Assembly: GCA_963966185.1 (NCBI GenBank)
Contig: CAWZYM010000114.1
Location: 407,001-471,000 of the forward strand
Origin: Rhabditoides inermis
Lineage: Eukaryota > Nematoda > Chromadorea > Rhabditida > Rhabditidae
Direction of reading: 5' to 3'
Length of the DNA stretch: 64,000 bases
A program made the translations under genes and the position numbers. Position 1 is the stretch's first letter. Each line of letters starts with the position of its first letter. This document shows positions 24,343 through 36,935 of the stretch, in pieces. Under the pieces are notes generated by a model. That model searched no databases and was not told the DNA's origin. It saw nothing but the letters and a program-made list of their open reading frames with translations.

Positions 24343-24885
24343 CTGGAAATATATACAAGTAATGTAATGTAATGTGTATCGTAATCGACTAGGATAGGTA
24401 TACACGGGAGCAATAAATAACGAAGATGCAACTGCAACAATGTACAGTACATGCTACCGTAATATTTGGGTGGATAGATATATTTGGAAGAACACAAGAG
24501 AAATGGTAGAGAAGGCGGACACTTTGCAAAAAGGATAGAAAGATGTGGCGGACATATCTGAAGAGATGGCTGGTTTTTGTTTATCAGTTCTATTCAAAAA
24601 TGTACTGTTAATAATGCCAATTGTCAATAGACGGAAAAGTAAGGTTTAGAGAATGAAGAAAAACAGCGATTTTTTAATGCACAGCAGTCAGCGGTCAGCT
24701 TCCATTTGGCAAAATAGGGAAGAGAGGAAAGAGAGGTCATTCGAAATGTATGGTGGGGCAGACTCTTCCCACTTCTGAGTGAGCATCTCGGAATAGCCTA
24801 GCGCGCGAGTAGAGGGCCTCGGAAGAATCAAGGACCATCCAGACAAGTGAACAAACCGTGCATACACACGTGAGATATTTCGGTC

Positions 24886-24919
<34 letters not shown>

Positions 24920-25244
24920 TTCTCTCTCTCTCATCCGACAAGTGAAACTCGAGAACGCTTTAGAACTCGAACCGCCAAAAAGTCTAATGTTTAACTAGAC
25001 GCTTTCTGCGTAAGATATATGGAAACAGGACAACTTGGGAAACCAGTATCGGAACCAGGATGGTGCAATTTGGGCAAGAACATAAAAAAGGGAAGAAATG
25101 CGCGATCTTGTTGGTATAGGCAATTCATCAAACCATCCTCGGTGATAGAAGTGCTACAGAGTAGAGAACAACGGAAGTTGTCGCAACAAAAAGAGGTGGA
25201 GAGATGTGACCGATGTGACATTGAAATTCGCGAATCCAATCCAT

Positions 25245-25292
25245 ACAGACACGCACCACATCTATAATACAGACACGCACCACATCTATAAT
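25245..25292 (+). repeat. Two-copy 24-bp tandem repeat
   Basis: Exact doublet of a unit starting ACAGACACGCACCACATC. Confidence 0.95.
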
Positions 25293-25383
25293 AACAGTCC
25301 TCATTTTTTTCCTGCGCGCGAACAATCGAATAGGGGGGATCTGTTTGACACCCTGTCAGAGGATTCACGAAAAAAAACTGGCC

Positions 25384-25422
<39 letters not shown>

Positions 25423-25925
25423 TCTCCCTCTCTCCCTCTCTCCCTCTCTCTCTCTCTTTCTTTCGCTCACTCGCAACTCACTCAAGCATAGCCAACGAAG
25501 CGCGCCGGGAGTACTCCCCATTATACATTATTCACCGGTCGAAAAGTCGCGCACTCAAAGTTGTCTACGTGTCTATTCTTCGGAATGGAATATAGGTAAC
25601 TCGAGCAAATGTGAGGGTTACTCGAGGTAAGAGGTAATGCTCTCGAGTGATCCGGGCCTAATCGCGCCGAATAGCCCTTGCTCAAACAGTGGGAGATGTC
25701 TGAGAATGACCGACCACAATCAAATAACGTCATTTTCGCGGGATTAGCATGGGGTGGCGTGAATTGAAATGAATTGGTCAGCTGTCTCTCGCGCAAAAAA
25801 AAGAAACGATGTCATACATCTGCCGGACACTTTGGTAGAATCGAGATATGATAATCGCTAGATCAAAGAATGTCGTCGCGATTAGTTGCAGAAAAGAGAG
25901 ATACTGGAGTAAATAGATATGCGCC

Positions 25926-25972
<47 letters not shown>

Positions 25973-26843
25973 AGAGGCACACAATATACAAGTGATTGAT
26001 TGCATGTGACAGTGATTTGTGATGATCACATTACGAGATAGAGTATGTATGCACTCATAATAGCGATAAAGTGATTGATTGTGCGGAAGAAATATGCGGG
26101 ACGGACGTCTCTTTCGAACACCTGCGTGCTTTGTTTGACGAGACTTGCACTCTTTTCCACTTCGAAACGGCTTTCCAATCAAACCGCCATGTAAATATTG
26201 TTGCCATTGCAGCGAAGCCGAGTGCGGCAGACATGAAAGACTGGCGAGAGAGAGTGCGCGATCGAGGAGGATCAGTTGAAGGAGAGGAGGGATAGGGAGG
26301 ATGGCTTGCTTTATGAGTCAGAGCCGCGACCGAATTCGGGCAATATGTATTCATGAAAGCGTGTTTTCGAAAAACGCGAGATGACGCCTGTAAGCAAACA
26401 TTCATGGAAATTCCGGTGAGACGCCGTCACAACATATGTAGCACTGAGAATTCTAGCCGGGCCCGTCTTCTCTCTCTCTCTCTCCCTCTCTCTCTCTCTC
26501 CTCTCTCTCTCCCTCTCTCTCTTCTCTCTCCTCTATCTCCCTTCCTCCCTCCCTCTCTCCCCCCTCTCCCCATCTCTCTCTCTCTCCCTCTCTCTCCTAT
26601 ACCCCCCATCTCTCTCTCCTATACTATAGTATCCCTCATAAAGCCTACGCAAAGTTTCTCTTTTCCAGCTCATTTCGTTTTTAATGACTGAGAGACTAGC
26701 GTAAAACGCGCGGAATAGACGAATAAAATGAGGATGGAGGAAGAGCCGAATGACCGGCAGCGGAAAACAGAGAAGCTTTACTCGTAGTGACAATGTGTTG
26801 ACGCCTCCGTAGTCTTACGAGAAAGGGAGAGAGAGAGAGAGAA

Positions 26844-26886
<43 letters not shown>

Positions 26887-28101
26887 AGAGACAATTGGAG
26901 ACAACGTTACTCAGTAAATTTTCGGCGGGTGCTGCGAGTGAGAGACACCCGGAAAGAATTGGCGCGATTGAATCGCTATAGCCCGAGGCAAATAGAGAGA
27001 ATTGCACAATCACGACAACGGAAAGAACATCTCAAGATCGGAGCTTCGCTCATCAACAGAGAGAGAGAGAGAGAGAGAGAGAGACAGTTCTGTAGATACG
27101 GGGACTTCATAGGGGGAGACCAGCTTAACTCATCAAGAAGCTTAACCAAAATTTGATAAACAGAGTGACCGAAAATATGCCCCGAGGGCAGGATCTATAA
27201 ATACCCCCCTTAGGCAATGTGCGAGAGTGAGTGGATCGAGTGTCGCGTGTATCTGACCAGTGAGAGCTTCACACCTCACGCAGTAAACATACATCAATCA
27301 CTGACGAGACGGGAAACAGCTGATCGCCTTGGATCCAATCGATAGCGGTCAGCTGATCGCTGATGACGTCATGGTTCATTGGATTTATATATGCGGAACA
27401 CCTGGCATTCGCGAAAAGTGGTAGGTTTGCGCAAAAAGAGAATATGGGGTCAGGAAAGGATGGATTTACTGGATGAGGTTCGAGACGTTGTACAAATAAG
27501 ATCGGTTCTGACACGATTTGCGACATCAAAGAGATTCCGCCGCGGTACACTCAGGTTCTTAGGGTTATCTCTGGTTCAGGCTTGGTTTATGACGCATTGA
27601 TAGGCGCGCGGAACAGCCGTGTAATCCAATGCTATAGTGAATATGCAAATTAGGCGGCGCTATAGCACACTCCTAATTAGCAAGTGCCCGAGAAAAAAGT
27701 GGTTACGCCGAAGGGTTTCGCGCCTTGATAATATAAACATTCTCCGCCGACGGGCGGAAAACAAAACAAATGAGACGCAAAGAATCGACACAAAACGCGC
27801 CCGAGCGACGTCAATGGCCGGAGAGAAGGAGGGGAATCAAAGAAGAGAAGTCATCAATGTTTTCCCGGCGACTTTGCAGTTGCAAAAACATTGGAACAAC
27901 ATTCTGCAGTAGCAGAGCGAGTAGAATAGGAATCAAAACACAATCGTATGTATATGCAAATCACTACAAATGAAATATGCAAACTTTGTTATATGCAAAT
28001 TACGCAATGATACGACTCGCTGACGTCTCTAGTGAGAGTGAGAGGCACGCGTGTTGTAAGGTGTCACTAGAGTGCGTTCTGATCGCGCCTCCGGGCAAGT
28101 G

Positions 28102-28142
<41 letters not shown>

Positions 28143-28278
28143 GCGGAAAGAGAGATAGAGAAGCAGATTGATTGAATGTAGATCTCTCTCTCGCGATATC
28201 TTGGCAACGATCCCAGAGATCTCTCTGCGCTATAGATTTATGAGTTCTTTCAAAAGGTTCCCACATATCTACTCTCTC

Positions 28279-28316
28279 ACATCTAGAACATATATAAACA
28301 TCTAGAACATATATAA
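28279..28316 (+). repeat. Two-copy 19-bp tandem repeat
   Basis: Doublet of ACATCTAGAACATATATAA. Confidence 0.95.
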
Positions 28317-28352
28317 ATCAGGCGGAACAAGGTTAGATCGCAACTTTCTTGG

Positions 28353-28373
28353 TGGTCAACGCTGCGCTTTCCC

Positions 28374-28379
<6 letters not shown>
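28353..28379 (-). pseudogene. Orphan fragment of a neuropeptide cassette exon
   Basis: 27 bp identical to 33165-33191 within a cassette exon of the neuropeptide gene (encoding SMGKRSVD). It is cut off by a GA microsatellite on one side. No usable exon remains. Confidence 0.7.
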
Positions 28380-28418
<39 letters not shown>

Positions 28419-29683
28419 GTGGTAGACTAGACACTAGATCCACACCGAAAAGGAAATGGCGGATCAGAGCTCAATAATGACTGGCCATATTTTGTCCAGA
28501 GCCGCACGCGCTAGCCATGTAAGGAGGGATGCGAAAGATTTATGTGAAGTTTCCGTCTCTTTATGGGGGTGCGCGGAGAAAGAGAGGGAGAGAGATCATT
28601 GCCCCCTCTCCTTCCGCTCTCCTCTCCTCTCCCCGCAAAACCACACATGAATAGAGGCAATTCTCGAGAAAACGAGGCTGCCATCGTCCGAAAAAGGCCG
28701 TCAGAAGTCCTCTCACGACAGTAAGAAGAGAGATGAGAAGATGCGAGTCGCATCTCGCCTGACGAAAATTTGCATGTTCAAACACAGCGTTTCACAGCCT
28801 CTCTAAGCCGTTTGTTCAGGTCAGCAGGCAGAGTCAGAGAGGTGTGAGAAAGAGGGGATCGGGTTGCGCGAGACTTTCGGGTAAGCGATACGGGGAGACT
28901 GTACGTTTCGACAGGGTAAAGCAACATTTGTCAAACAGGACTCACATTCCACAATGCAAACCTACCTATACCCAATGAGTATAGCTTCGAGTGGGTCATG
29001 AGCTGTTGCGAAACAAAAGGACCAATATGGTGCTAAGCCGCCCTTTCACTATGCAAATAATAATGGCAACACAAACACACCTGCCGGAGGAGAGAGAGAG
29101 AGTGTCGGTTTACAATGGAGGGTGCGCGCCGATATTGGCCTTGGAATCACGCTTTATGACTTTATGAGCCTTATATAACCCCTATACGCATAATTGGAAG
29201 TGAATTGGGAAAGGTGAGGGAGAGGGAGTATGGATAGAGGAAATCCGTTTTTGGAAAAAGAAAAGTGATAAGGATTGAGAAACAATTAATTGGAATTGGT
29301 ATGCAAAACACGCGCAAATCCTGCGGATAACATCGAGACATCCGGACATTCGGGAGACAAGATCCAGAAAAGAGATAGGGAGGGCTACTGGCGAGTAATG
29401 TGCCGTATGTCCTATGTCACAGAGCAGAGCGCGCGATTCTATTGTCCGGTTTGAATATGCTTCATCTCTTTTTCTCTCTCTCTCTCCCTCTCTCTCAGTG
29501 CGAGACGGTAGTAGATATATCGGAAGTGGGACATTTGCATGTTGCAATGGAACATGTGTTAGCGCGACGTCATGGGAAAAGTGAGTGGGTCAAATTGAAA
29601 CTGCAGCTGCTAATTGCAGATACGGAACAGTGTCGGTTCGCATCAAAGTGAGTGAGAAGTGAGATTGAGACTTTGCGCGAATG

Positions 29684-29734
<51 letters not shown>

Positions 29735-29789
29735 AAAGCAGTGTGTCACAACGCATATTGCAAACGGAAACAGACACGGTCATCTGGTC

Positions 29790-29874
<85 letters not shown>

Positions 29875-30131
29875 AAGAGATCTCGTTATCTCACCCTTTA
29901 GAGTCATTAATTAACACGGCCCACCAAATGAACACCCATATCACGGACAACGCATTATGCAAATGAGAGTGAGAATGAGAGAGCCTGGGGTGAAGTGGTT
30001 ATTGACACCAAATGACACATTGTCCAATTTCGATGAGTGACGCGAATGAACATGAAAGTTCAGCTTTCCAACCAAAAAAAGAGCGATAAAGCATAGTCTC
30101 GGTTATTTTTGAAGGGAGCCACCGGAGAGGG

Positions 30132-30174
<43 letters not shown>

Positions 30175-31146
30175 GGAAAAGGCGCGTGAGCGTCAAGTTG
30201 TGGTGGGCTAGGATATGGCTGGGGGCATATAACCCCTGCCGCTCCTCTGGGAATCGCGCATCTTTGAAATCTAGAAAGAAGCCTAGGCAAATATCAACAA
30301 CTCTTTCCACAAAGAACAGTACTCCAGTGCTCTACGCGAGAACAAACTGTGGTGGGAAAAGCTAACAGTAATTCAATTTTTCATCATTAGATTTGTAGAA
30401 GTAGAATCGCAGTAGAATACAGAGTAGAATAGAATGATGTGATGAAAGAACCACTCTCAGCGGGGAGCCGCGGCTGGTAGTAGGTGAGCAAGGTCAATGA
30501 GTCTGGCGCTGACACCGATTCCAACTTGTACACAGGGTGTACTGGTATAATACAATTACTGCCCTTACAATTCAGATTTTCAAAAATATTACACGTATGG
30601 TTTTGCATATGAAAGACACGGCGAAAAATGACGTTCGCAATTCACATGAGCTGCGAAAAAGCGCATCTGGAAGCAATCTTCAGTGGGACAAGTGGTGAGT
30701 AGTGGGGGAGAGAGAGAGAGAGAGAGAGAGAGATGAGGATACACAGATTTTCGTTTTGACTCGTCCTCGGCTTGTCTAAACTCTTTTGCTAGACTCAGGT
30801 GATCTATAACATGCCACTGTGTAAAACATAGATTTCCGGGATGCGCTTTTAGCTGAGCACGCGATTTCTCCCCCCCCCCCTCCCTCTCTCCCTCCCTCTC
30901 TCTCTCTCGTTGCGCTAGGATATCAAATTTCGGAGCGCATGTACAACACATAAGCAAAAGAGAAACATGGTTTGTGGAAGCGGGAGTGGCCTTTGACCGA
31001 GTCCAGCAAAAAACATTGAGGGAACGCTGAAAAAAGTCGTAAGTGGGTATTGTCATGCAATGTCCACTGTGGCAAGTGCCTTCATCTTGTAGAAATTGCT
31101 AGTTGCTGACCAACACAGTTTTACGTAGCAATAGACATTGTTGCGC

Positions 31147-31191
<45 letters not shown>

Positions 31192-32310
31192 CCCTCCACT
31201 TATGTAAATGAGACGCGGTGTAGTATACTGACATAATGCCTCCGTCCCACCCCTCCAATGACCCTCTTCGCCCCTAAATGACCACTCCAACAAAGCGCCG
31301 TTTAGTGAGAAGAGAGAGGGAGAATTTGCATACTCATAGGCCATTACTATTGAAGTCAACAAGTTATCCGGCCAGTCTCTTCAAATGACTCCCTGCTTTT
31401 CGATTTGAATAACTTCAAGCGACTTTAGACGACTTCGAATTACTTTGAATTATTTCGGATAATGTTTTCGAAGGGACTGACGCTTGATTGATTGTAAATC
31501 ACCAACGGAAGCGTGGGCGGTGGGATGAAAAAGATGGCTGTAAGGCCGCCCGGAAAGACAGCTGAACGCGTGACCGTAAATCACACAACTGTCACTCTGC
31601 GGTGAGGACTCTGAGCGTTCACTGAGTGTGAGTCAGACAGGGCAGATTAACATGGAGTGTCGTTGAGGTCACGGAAGCCGATGGTGACCAAACTGATATC
31701 AGAGATACCCTAGGAGTTTCGAAAACCGTTTTCAAATGCGCAGGACAGGCCATACTTTTCGAGATATTTACGTTTCAAATTTTGGAGCTAAACCGTGTGG
31801 ACATGTAAGTAAGACATGTATGACAAGTTCTCTGTTTGGAAGGAGTAGGATCAGCGCCGTTAACTATGTATTACAAATACCATATTGACGGCGGTTCATA
31901 TTTTTGTTGGTTTCATTTGGCAAGTGCAGTCCGCCTGTTTTTTCCAACCTATAGACAAACTCGCAACTTGTTGATTGCCCGCAATTTATCACAGCCTCTT
32001 TCTTCGCTCTGTTTTAGAATTGGCCAAGTTGTGCACTTCCTGGGGATTGGCATATGCATCGCACTCTGGGGAGTGGTCCGTCATTTTCGCCCTGCCCGTA
32101 ATCATAGAGTGCGAGGTTTGAGGAAGGAAGATGGGAAAAGGCTTATATCGATGATTTCTCGCTTTGTCTGACTGAATATGGCAGTATTTTTTGTGAGGGA
32201 TAGACGTCAAAATATTACGTTTACAAGTCACGGAATTGAGTTTATTTTGTAACGCAGTCTTCACTTCCACTACCACATTAGGTGTCACTGAATGGAATAG
32301 GACAATTGAG

Positions 32311-32680
32311 TTAAAGGCACAGGGGCGTTTAGTGTTACCAAGGTTGATCGAAATTCACTTATGAGAACTTGGCAAAACTGATTGCACGTAGCGGGAATCG
32401 AACCGACGTAGCTTGGTCCGTGAAACGTGAGAGTTACCACAACACTACAACGACATGTGCTGTCGAACTCATATCGACGTGATGCGCACAGAGCTCAACT
32501 TTTGGATAAGCATTTCGGCGCGAAGTTCGAATTCGCCTTACCAAGCTTCGCACGTGCACATGATGGTAAGCGTGTAGGTAACGCGGAAACGCCGTTCTTT
32601 CGCGTTTTCTTTGATTGTTTCGTGTATATATGGCTCAAGCAATGTTCCGAAGTCAAAACTAAGCGCCACTGTGCCTTTAA
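32311..32680 (-). mobile_element. TTAA-type MITE with tRNA-like core, second family
   Basis: 370 bp from TTAA to TTAA. Ends TTAAAGGCACAGGGGCGTTT and (reverse complement of the right end) TTAAAGGCACAGTGGCGCTT, related to the 23589 family. The internal minus-strand segment at about 32395-32460 has A-box-like TAGTGTTGTGGTAAC and B-box GGTTCGATTCC. The interior differs from the 23589 family. Confidence 0.85.
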
Positions 32681-32858
32681 AACAGAAGACAAATCAAAAA
32701 AAACTTATTTTTTCACAATTGCAACCGTTTATTCCAACAAATTTGTTCCAACGGCGTGTTTTGACTCGCCTATACACAATATCAGAGAGCATTGAGAGAT
32801 TCAGGTGGTGAGATCAGTGTAGTTTGTAGTCTACCCTAGATGACGTCAGCCAGTGACG

Positions 32859-34568
32859 TCACTTCCGGCCGAACGACGCGGACCAGAAGCGCGGATCGTC
32901 TCCGATCGCGCGCTTTCCATAGCCGAAACTCAGCAATCTCGGGTCGACGCTCCTCTTTCCCATTGAGAACGACAGTAGTCTGTGAAGGTCGGGATGATGA
33001 GGTGTACTCTGGAGTCGGACTAATATATTACTAAATTACCGTGGATCAATGTCGGCGCTGCGCTTGCCCATTGAGAACGACATCAACCTGTAACAATCAA
33101 AGATGAAACGTATTTGTATTGAGACGGACTGTTTTAATGGTGCTCATACCTGGGGTCGATGTCTTGGTCAACGCTGCGCTTTCCCATCGAAAACGACATC
33201 ATTCTGAGAACATCAAAGTTGTACTTTTTTGTATTGTCAATATAATAATAACAAACCTTGGGTCGATATCGTCACTGCTGCGCTTTCCCAGAGAAAAGGA
33301 CATGAGCCTGTAATATTTGTGGTCGAATAACATGTTGATATTTATTTGTATAAATCTAGTCCGTGTGAAATGAATGGAATTAACACACATCTCGTTTTTT
33401 TTCAGTTTTGAATAACAAGTACAACTCATAATAAATACAATAACAAACCTGGGATCGATTTCTTCGCTCCGTTTGCCCATGGAAAACGAGTACTAGGAAC
33501 CACAACGTGAGTTGCAGAGAGCCCGGCGAAATCATGTAACATTTTCTCACTGGACACATGACGTGCTCTAATTAGCATAGAACGATTCGCCATTTCGCGC
33601 TGATTCTAACGGTATCTTATTTACGGGATCATGTACCCTGTAAAGTAGTTAAAATCGGTGAAAAGTGATACGATGACGTAATATTTCTTTGATCTAGCCG
33701 CCATCGCTCAAAGTGAGTAATGAAAAATGCTAACATAAAAGACGTATTTCATCGAGTACTTATCGATTACAGTCAAACAAAACCTAGTGGTACTATTAAA
33801 AACGAATATGTTCATTATTTAACTATCGATGACGTCATCAATCCTTTGATCTAGCCGCCCTCTGTCGCACTTTCCCTATGTGAGCGCGCGCTATGCTGCG
33901 CGGCGCCGTGCGGAATTAGAGCGCAATGTGAACGATGAACCCTACGAGCATTATATATTTTTGAAATCAGCTTTAAATGGACCACATTTATGAACTTATT
34001 GCTATACCATATCCAAATATTTGAAATTCTCATTGTGGTCCCTAAACGAGTACATTCTGAAAGTGCATCTTGTAACTTGTAACTAAACGTTTGCTTTGTT
34101 AAGAAATAGCGAAACCAATTTCAGTCTATAAAAACTCTCGTAAAAATGCGAGTGTCGCTTCGACCGAAGTATAAAACAGAAGTATTCTGTTATATGAAAA
34201 AATTAGTTCGGTCGAGTGATAATTCTCCAGTCAAACTGATTCAGAACAGGGGTTATATATGAACTCATAACCATAAGTTTAGAAGTACTGAAGTACAATA
34301 CTTTTTTGTAGCCTCTTCATGAAAGTATGAATCTCAGAATTTAAGAACATCCGTACTTAAAAAATTCTAAATCGGGTTTCGCTTTGCAGCAGGTTTCACA
34401 ACACAGAACTATCAAACAGTCATGAAGGATTCTGGAAACCCCGGCACATCATAAAACATAAAAACATTATATTGTATATTTGAAAGTATTCCCTGCTTAC
34501 CTCGGGTCTTCAGCGCTTCTTTTTCCCATTGAAAACGACATCATCCTGAATCATTGAGGTGAGATTGA

Positions 34569-34616
<48 letters not shown>

Positions 34617-35131
34617 CATACCTAGGATCAATGTCGTCACCGCCTCGCTTTCCCATGGAAAATGACATCATTCGAGGGTCATTGTCGGCACTTCTCTTCC
34701 CGAAAGAAGCCGAGAAAAATCTGGAAAAATTTTGTGAAATAACTCACACATCATTCTTTCCAGATGTTTCTCACGATCAGCTCAGCTCAGCGTTGTTTTT
34801 GGTTTGTGACCAAGTAAATTTTTGAGCTGACTTTCCCATGCCAATAAGCCGAGACGTGGTCTGTTATCCGAGAGCCGTGCACAGATTAACGATGTATGCT
34901 CCCGCAACCATTATACAGTTTCTTTCGCGTGTGAATCACTTATTGAATCACGTAATCCATTTCATTCCACTCGTTATTCATGTGTTGTGGTTATTGTGCA
35001 CACAATTGTTTCATTATAATCGTAATAGGTATTTTTTGAAGTATTTTTACCTGGGATCTTCCCTCTTGAAATCCTCGATGCTGCGCTTCCGCCGACCGTA
35101 GGCCATAGATGGAATCCTAGAGATAGAGAGT

Positions 35132-35177
<46 letters not shown>

Positions 35178-36229
35178 ATTCCATTTAAAAAAAAAAACTG
35201 TTATTATGCGTTTGTGCCCCGTATGTCACTCGCACATTGCATGCGTCACGTTTCAAGAGTTTTTTGGTCCGTGCCGAGTGCTGATTGCACCCTACTTACG
35301 ACACTTACCCGCAGTTCTGACGTTTAGCCACCAGTGACTAGTACATATTAGTATGATTATATGTTGTATAAAAGGGCGTGTGAGGACATTCTCGAAATAA
35401 CTTTCGAATTTCACTTTCTCAAAGAATAGAATGACCGTGTGTGGGGAACGTGTGGGAACAGCTCTGACGTTTAGCAACCAGTGAACATACATAGCGCAAT
35501 AGTATGCTAACGATATGAGAGAGTAAGGACATTATAGTAATAGAAATAGGTTTTGAACTTGTGTCTTGTGTGTGTGGGAAAGTGCGTCACGGAACGCACA
35601 AGACTCACAAGAGTTGTGAGTGGCTTTTTCTAACATTATGTCCTGACACATAATTCGATTCCGAGGTTATTTTCAGATGATGGAAACTATTGTCGGGAGA
35701 GTCCATTCTGTGGTATTCACGAAAACTTTCGAGAGAGCACGAGAGTCCTTTCAGGAAAAGCTCTTTTTTGAGTGAGTGTAAGGAAAGCAGTGGCAAACCA
35801 ACAAGTAGATCTATAGAGTAAGTGTGAGAAGTATAAGTAAGAGTAAGTAACAAGTATGTAAGTACTGTACACTGTAAACACACCTATCTGCTGCGAACTT
35901 CATCATCCTCGCCTTGGTCTCATCCTCCTCCGGAATCGGCGGGAGACGCGTCGCGCTAAATGCAGAAAGTTTGTGTAAAACGCGGAAGTCGGAATTTCAA
36001 ATGTATCGTTCATGTAGTACTTAGAACTGTGAAATCACACGCTTCATTTGGAAAGCAGACGGAAGGTCGTGCATATTTAATGGTTTCTCACGGTTGTGTA
36101 CACATTTGAGCGAAATGAGGAAGTGTGAAGTTGTCTACAGTACTCAGTTGCATTCGCCCACCCTTTAACAGCCTGCGAGAGCGTGACGTATAGAAGAGTC
36201 GTAGCCAGTAGGAGCCAAGCGGGCGCCAT
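32859..36229 (-). CDS. Neuropeptide precursor, amidated SFSM/SASF-type peptides, one per exon
   Basis: Secreted prohormone of about 207 aa. Exons: 36162-36229 (signal peptide MAPAWLLLATTLLYVTLSQA), 35884-35955, 35051-35116, 34622-34720, 34501-34545, 33257-33307, 33150-33203, 33040-33087, 32859-32979. All internal introns share the same phase, splitting an arginine codon (AG/N or CG/N), so cassettes can be gained or skipped without frame loss. Predicted amidated peptides: IPSMAY, FFSASF, MMSFSM (three times), LMSFSL, LMSFSM, LLSFSM, LLSFGY and FWSASF. Each is preceded by Arg (usually DPR) and followed by Gly plus KR, RRKR or RK. From memory this resembles nematode NLP-7-type precursors (DPR-LM...SFGKR), but the SFSM-amide ending differs. 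The ATG is 2 nt after a TACAG acceptor. Confidence 0.9.
33449..33492 (-). pseudogene. Frame-broken neuropeptide cassette exon
   Basis: Encodes YSFSMGKRSEEIDPR with a normal donor. The exon is 44 bp; keeping frame needs 3n (the plain cassette is 45 bp). Including it would shift the frame of the downstream peptides, so it is probably skipped or dead. Confidence 0.65.
35117..35883. other. Neuropeptide gene intron
   Basis: GA tract at about 35126-35176, then unremarkable AT-rich sequence. A GTTTAGC(A/C)ACCAGTGA phrase is repeated at about 35321 and 35471, hinting at an internal duplication. No exon found. Confidence 0.5.
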
Positions 36230-36886
36230 GCCTGTACAAATATGCAAATTGGACTAGTTGGACAAAACAAGTTTAGAACATGTAAGAGCACGTGACAACT
36301 TGTCCACGACACGCCATACTATACAGCATGAAACTCAATCATTGCGAAATAGGATCAATCGAGATAATCAGGCGGCTGAAGGCGCGGTAACCGAACGATG
36401 TTTGTGAGATAGAGATTGACAATGCAAATGAGACATGCTATGTGCAGCGAATGCCAATGCTGACTATGACGCGATGCGGACCGAAAATCGCAAAAACGTG
36501 TGCAATATAATTGCATCGCCAGAAAGTGTGTGTCCGCAAGAGGCACATGTCAATCGCAGGCGCGGAACTCGAGTGCGTTTCAAAGAGATCGCAGAGACTC
36601 GAACGAACATTAGTCCCCTTGGAAATGGTCTGAAAAACCAATATTCGTTAGCCAGCTCAAGACACAGGGGTAAACAGAGGTTTTAAACCGCCCATAAATG
36701 ATGCAGTATTGACGCGTGCGAGCGAGCATGGCGAATTTCGAAGAAGCAAAACTAGACGGTTACGGTTAGAGGTATGTACTGATTTCTATAGGACACTCAC
36801 CCTATATATAACAGGTGGGTGGGAGTGGCACTCTCTCGCTAGAATTCACACCATCTCAGATGCCACAACATACGGATTTAGACAAG

Positions 36887-36935
<49 letters not shown>

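Larger units (their letters stand above)
27643..31331. promoter_or_regulatory. Cluster of eight POU octamer motifs
   Basis: Exact ATGCAAAT at 27643, 27954, 27993, 29051 and 29957, and its complement ATTTGCAT at 28768, 29533 and 31324. This is far above chance for 3.7 kb (about 0.1 expected from base composition alone). Octamers are bound by POU-domain factors. Two more are at 36242 and 36422 near the neuropeptide gene start. Regulatory function is inferred. Confidence 0.5.
24343..32310. other. Gene-poor 8-kb region
   Basis: No coding gene supported. The interval is rich in CT/GA tracts (about 24891-24931, 25387-25459, 25928-25969, 26469-26616, 26821-26885, 27058-27085, 28104-28140, 28379-28416, 29689-29733, 29793-29869, 30130-30176, 30712-30734, 30870-30909, 31150-31188). 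It also has POU octamers, small tandem duplications and one orphan neuropeptide exon fragment. It lies upstream of the 233-aa protein gene and downstream of the neuropeptide gene. Confidence 0.6.

Noticed and set aside
31500..32170. Open frame 31836-32171 with a hydrophobic stretch
   Set aside because: No splice-consistent extension, no motif, and sequence resembles surrounding intergenic DNA.
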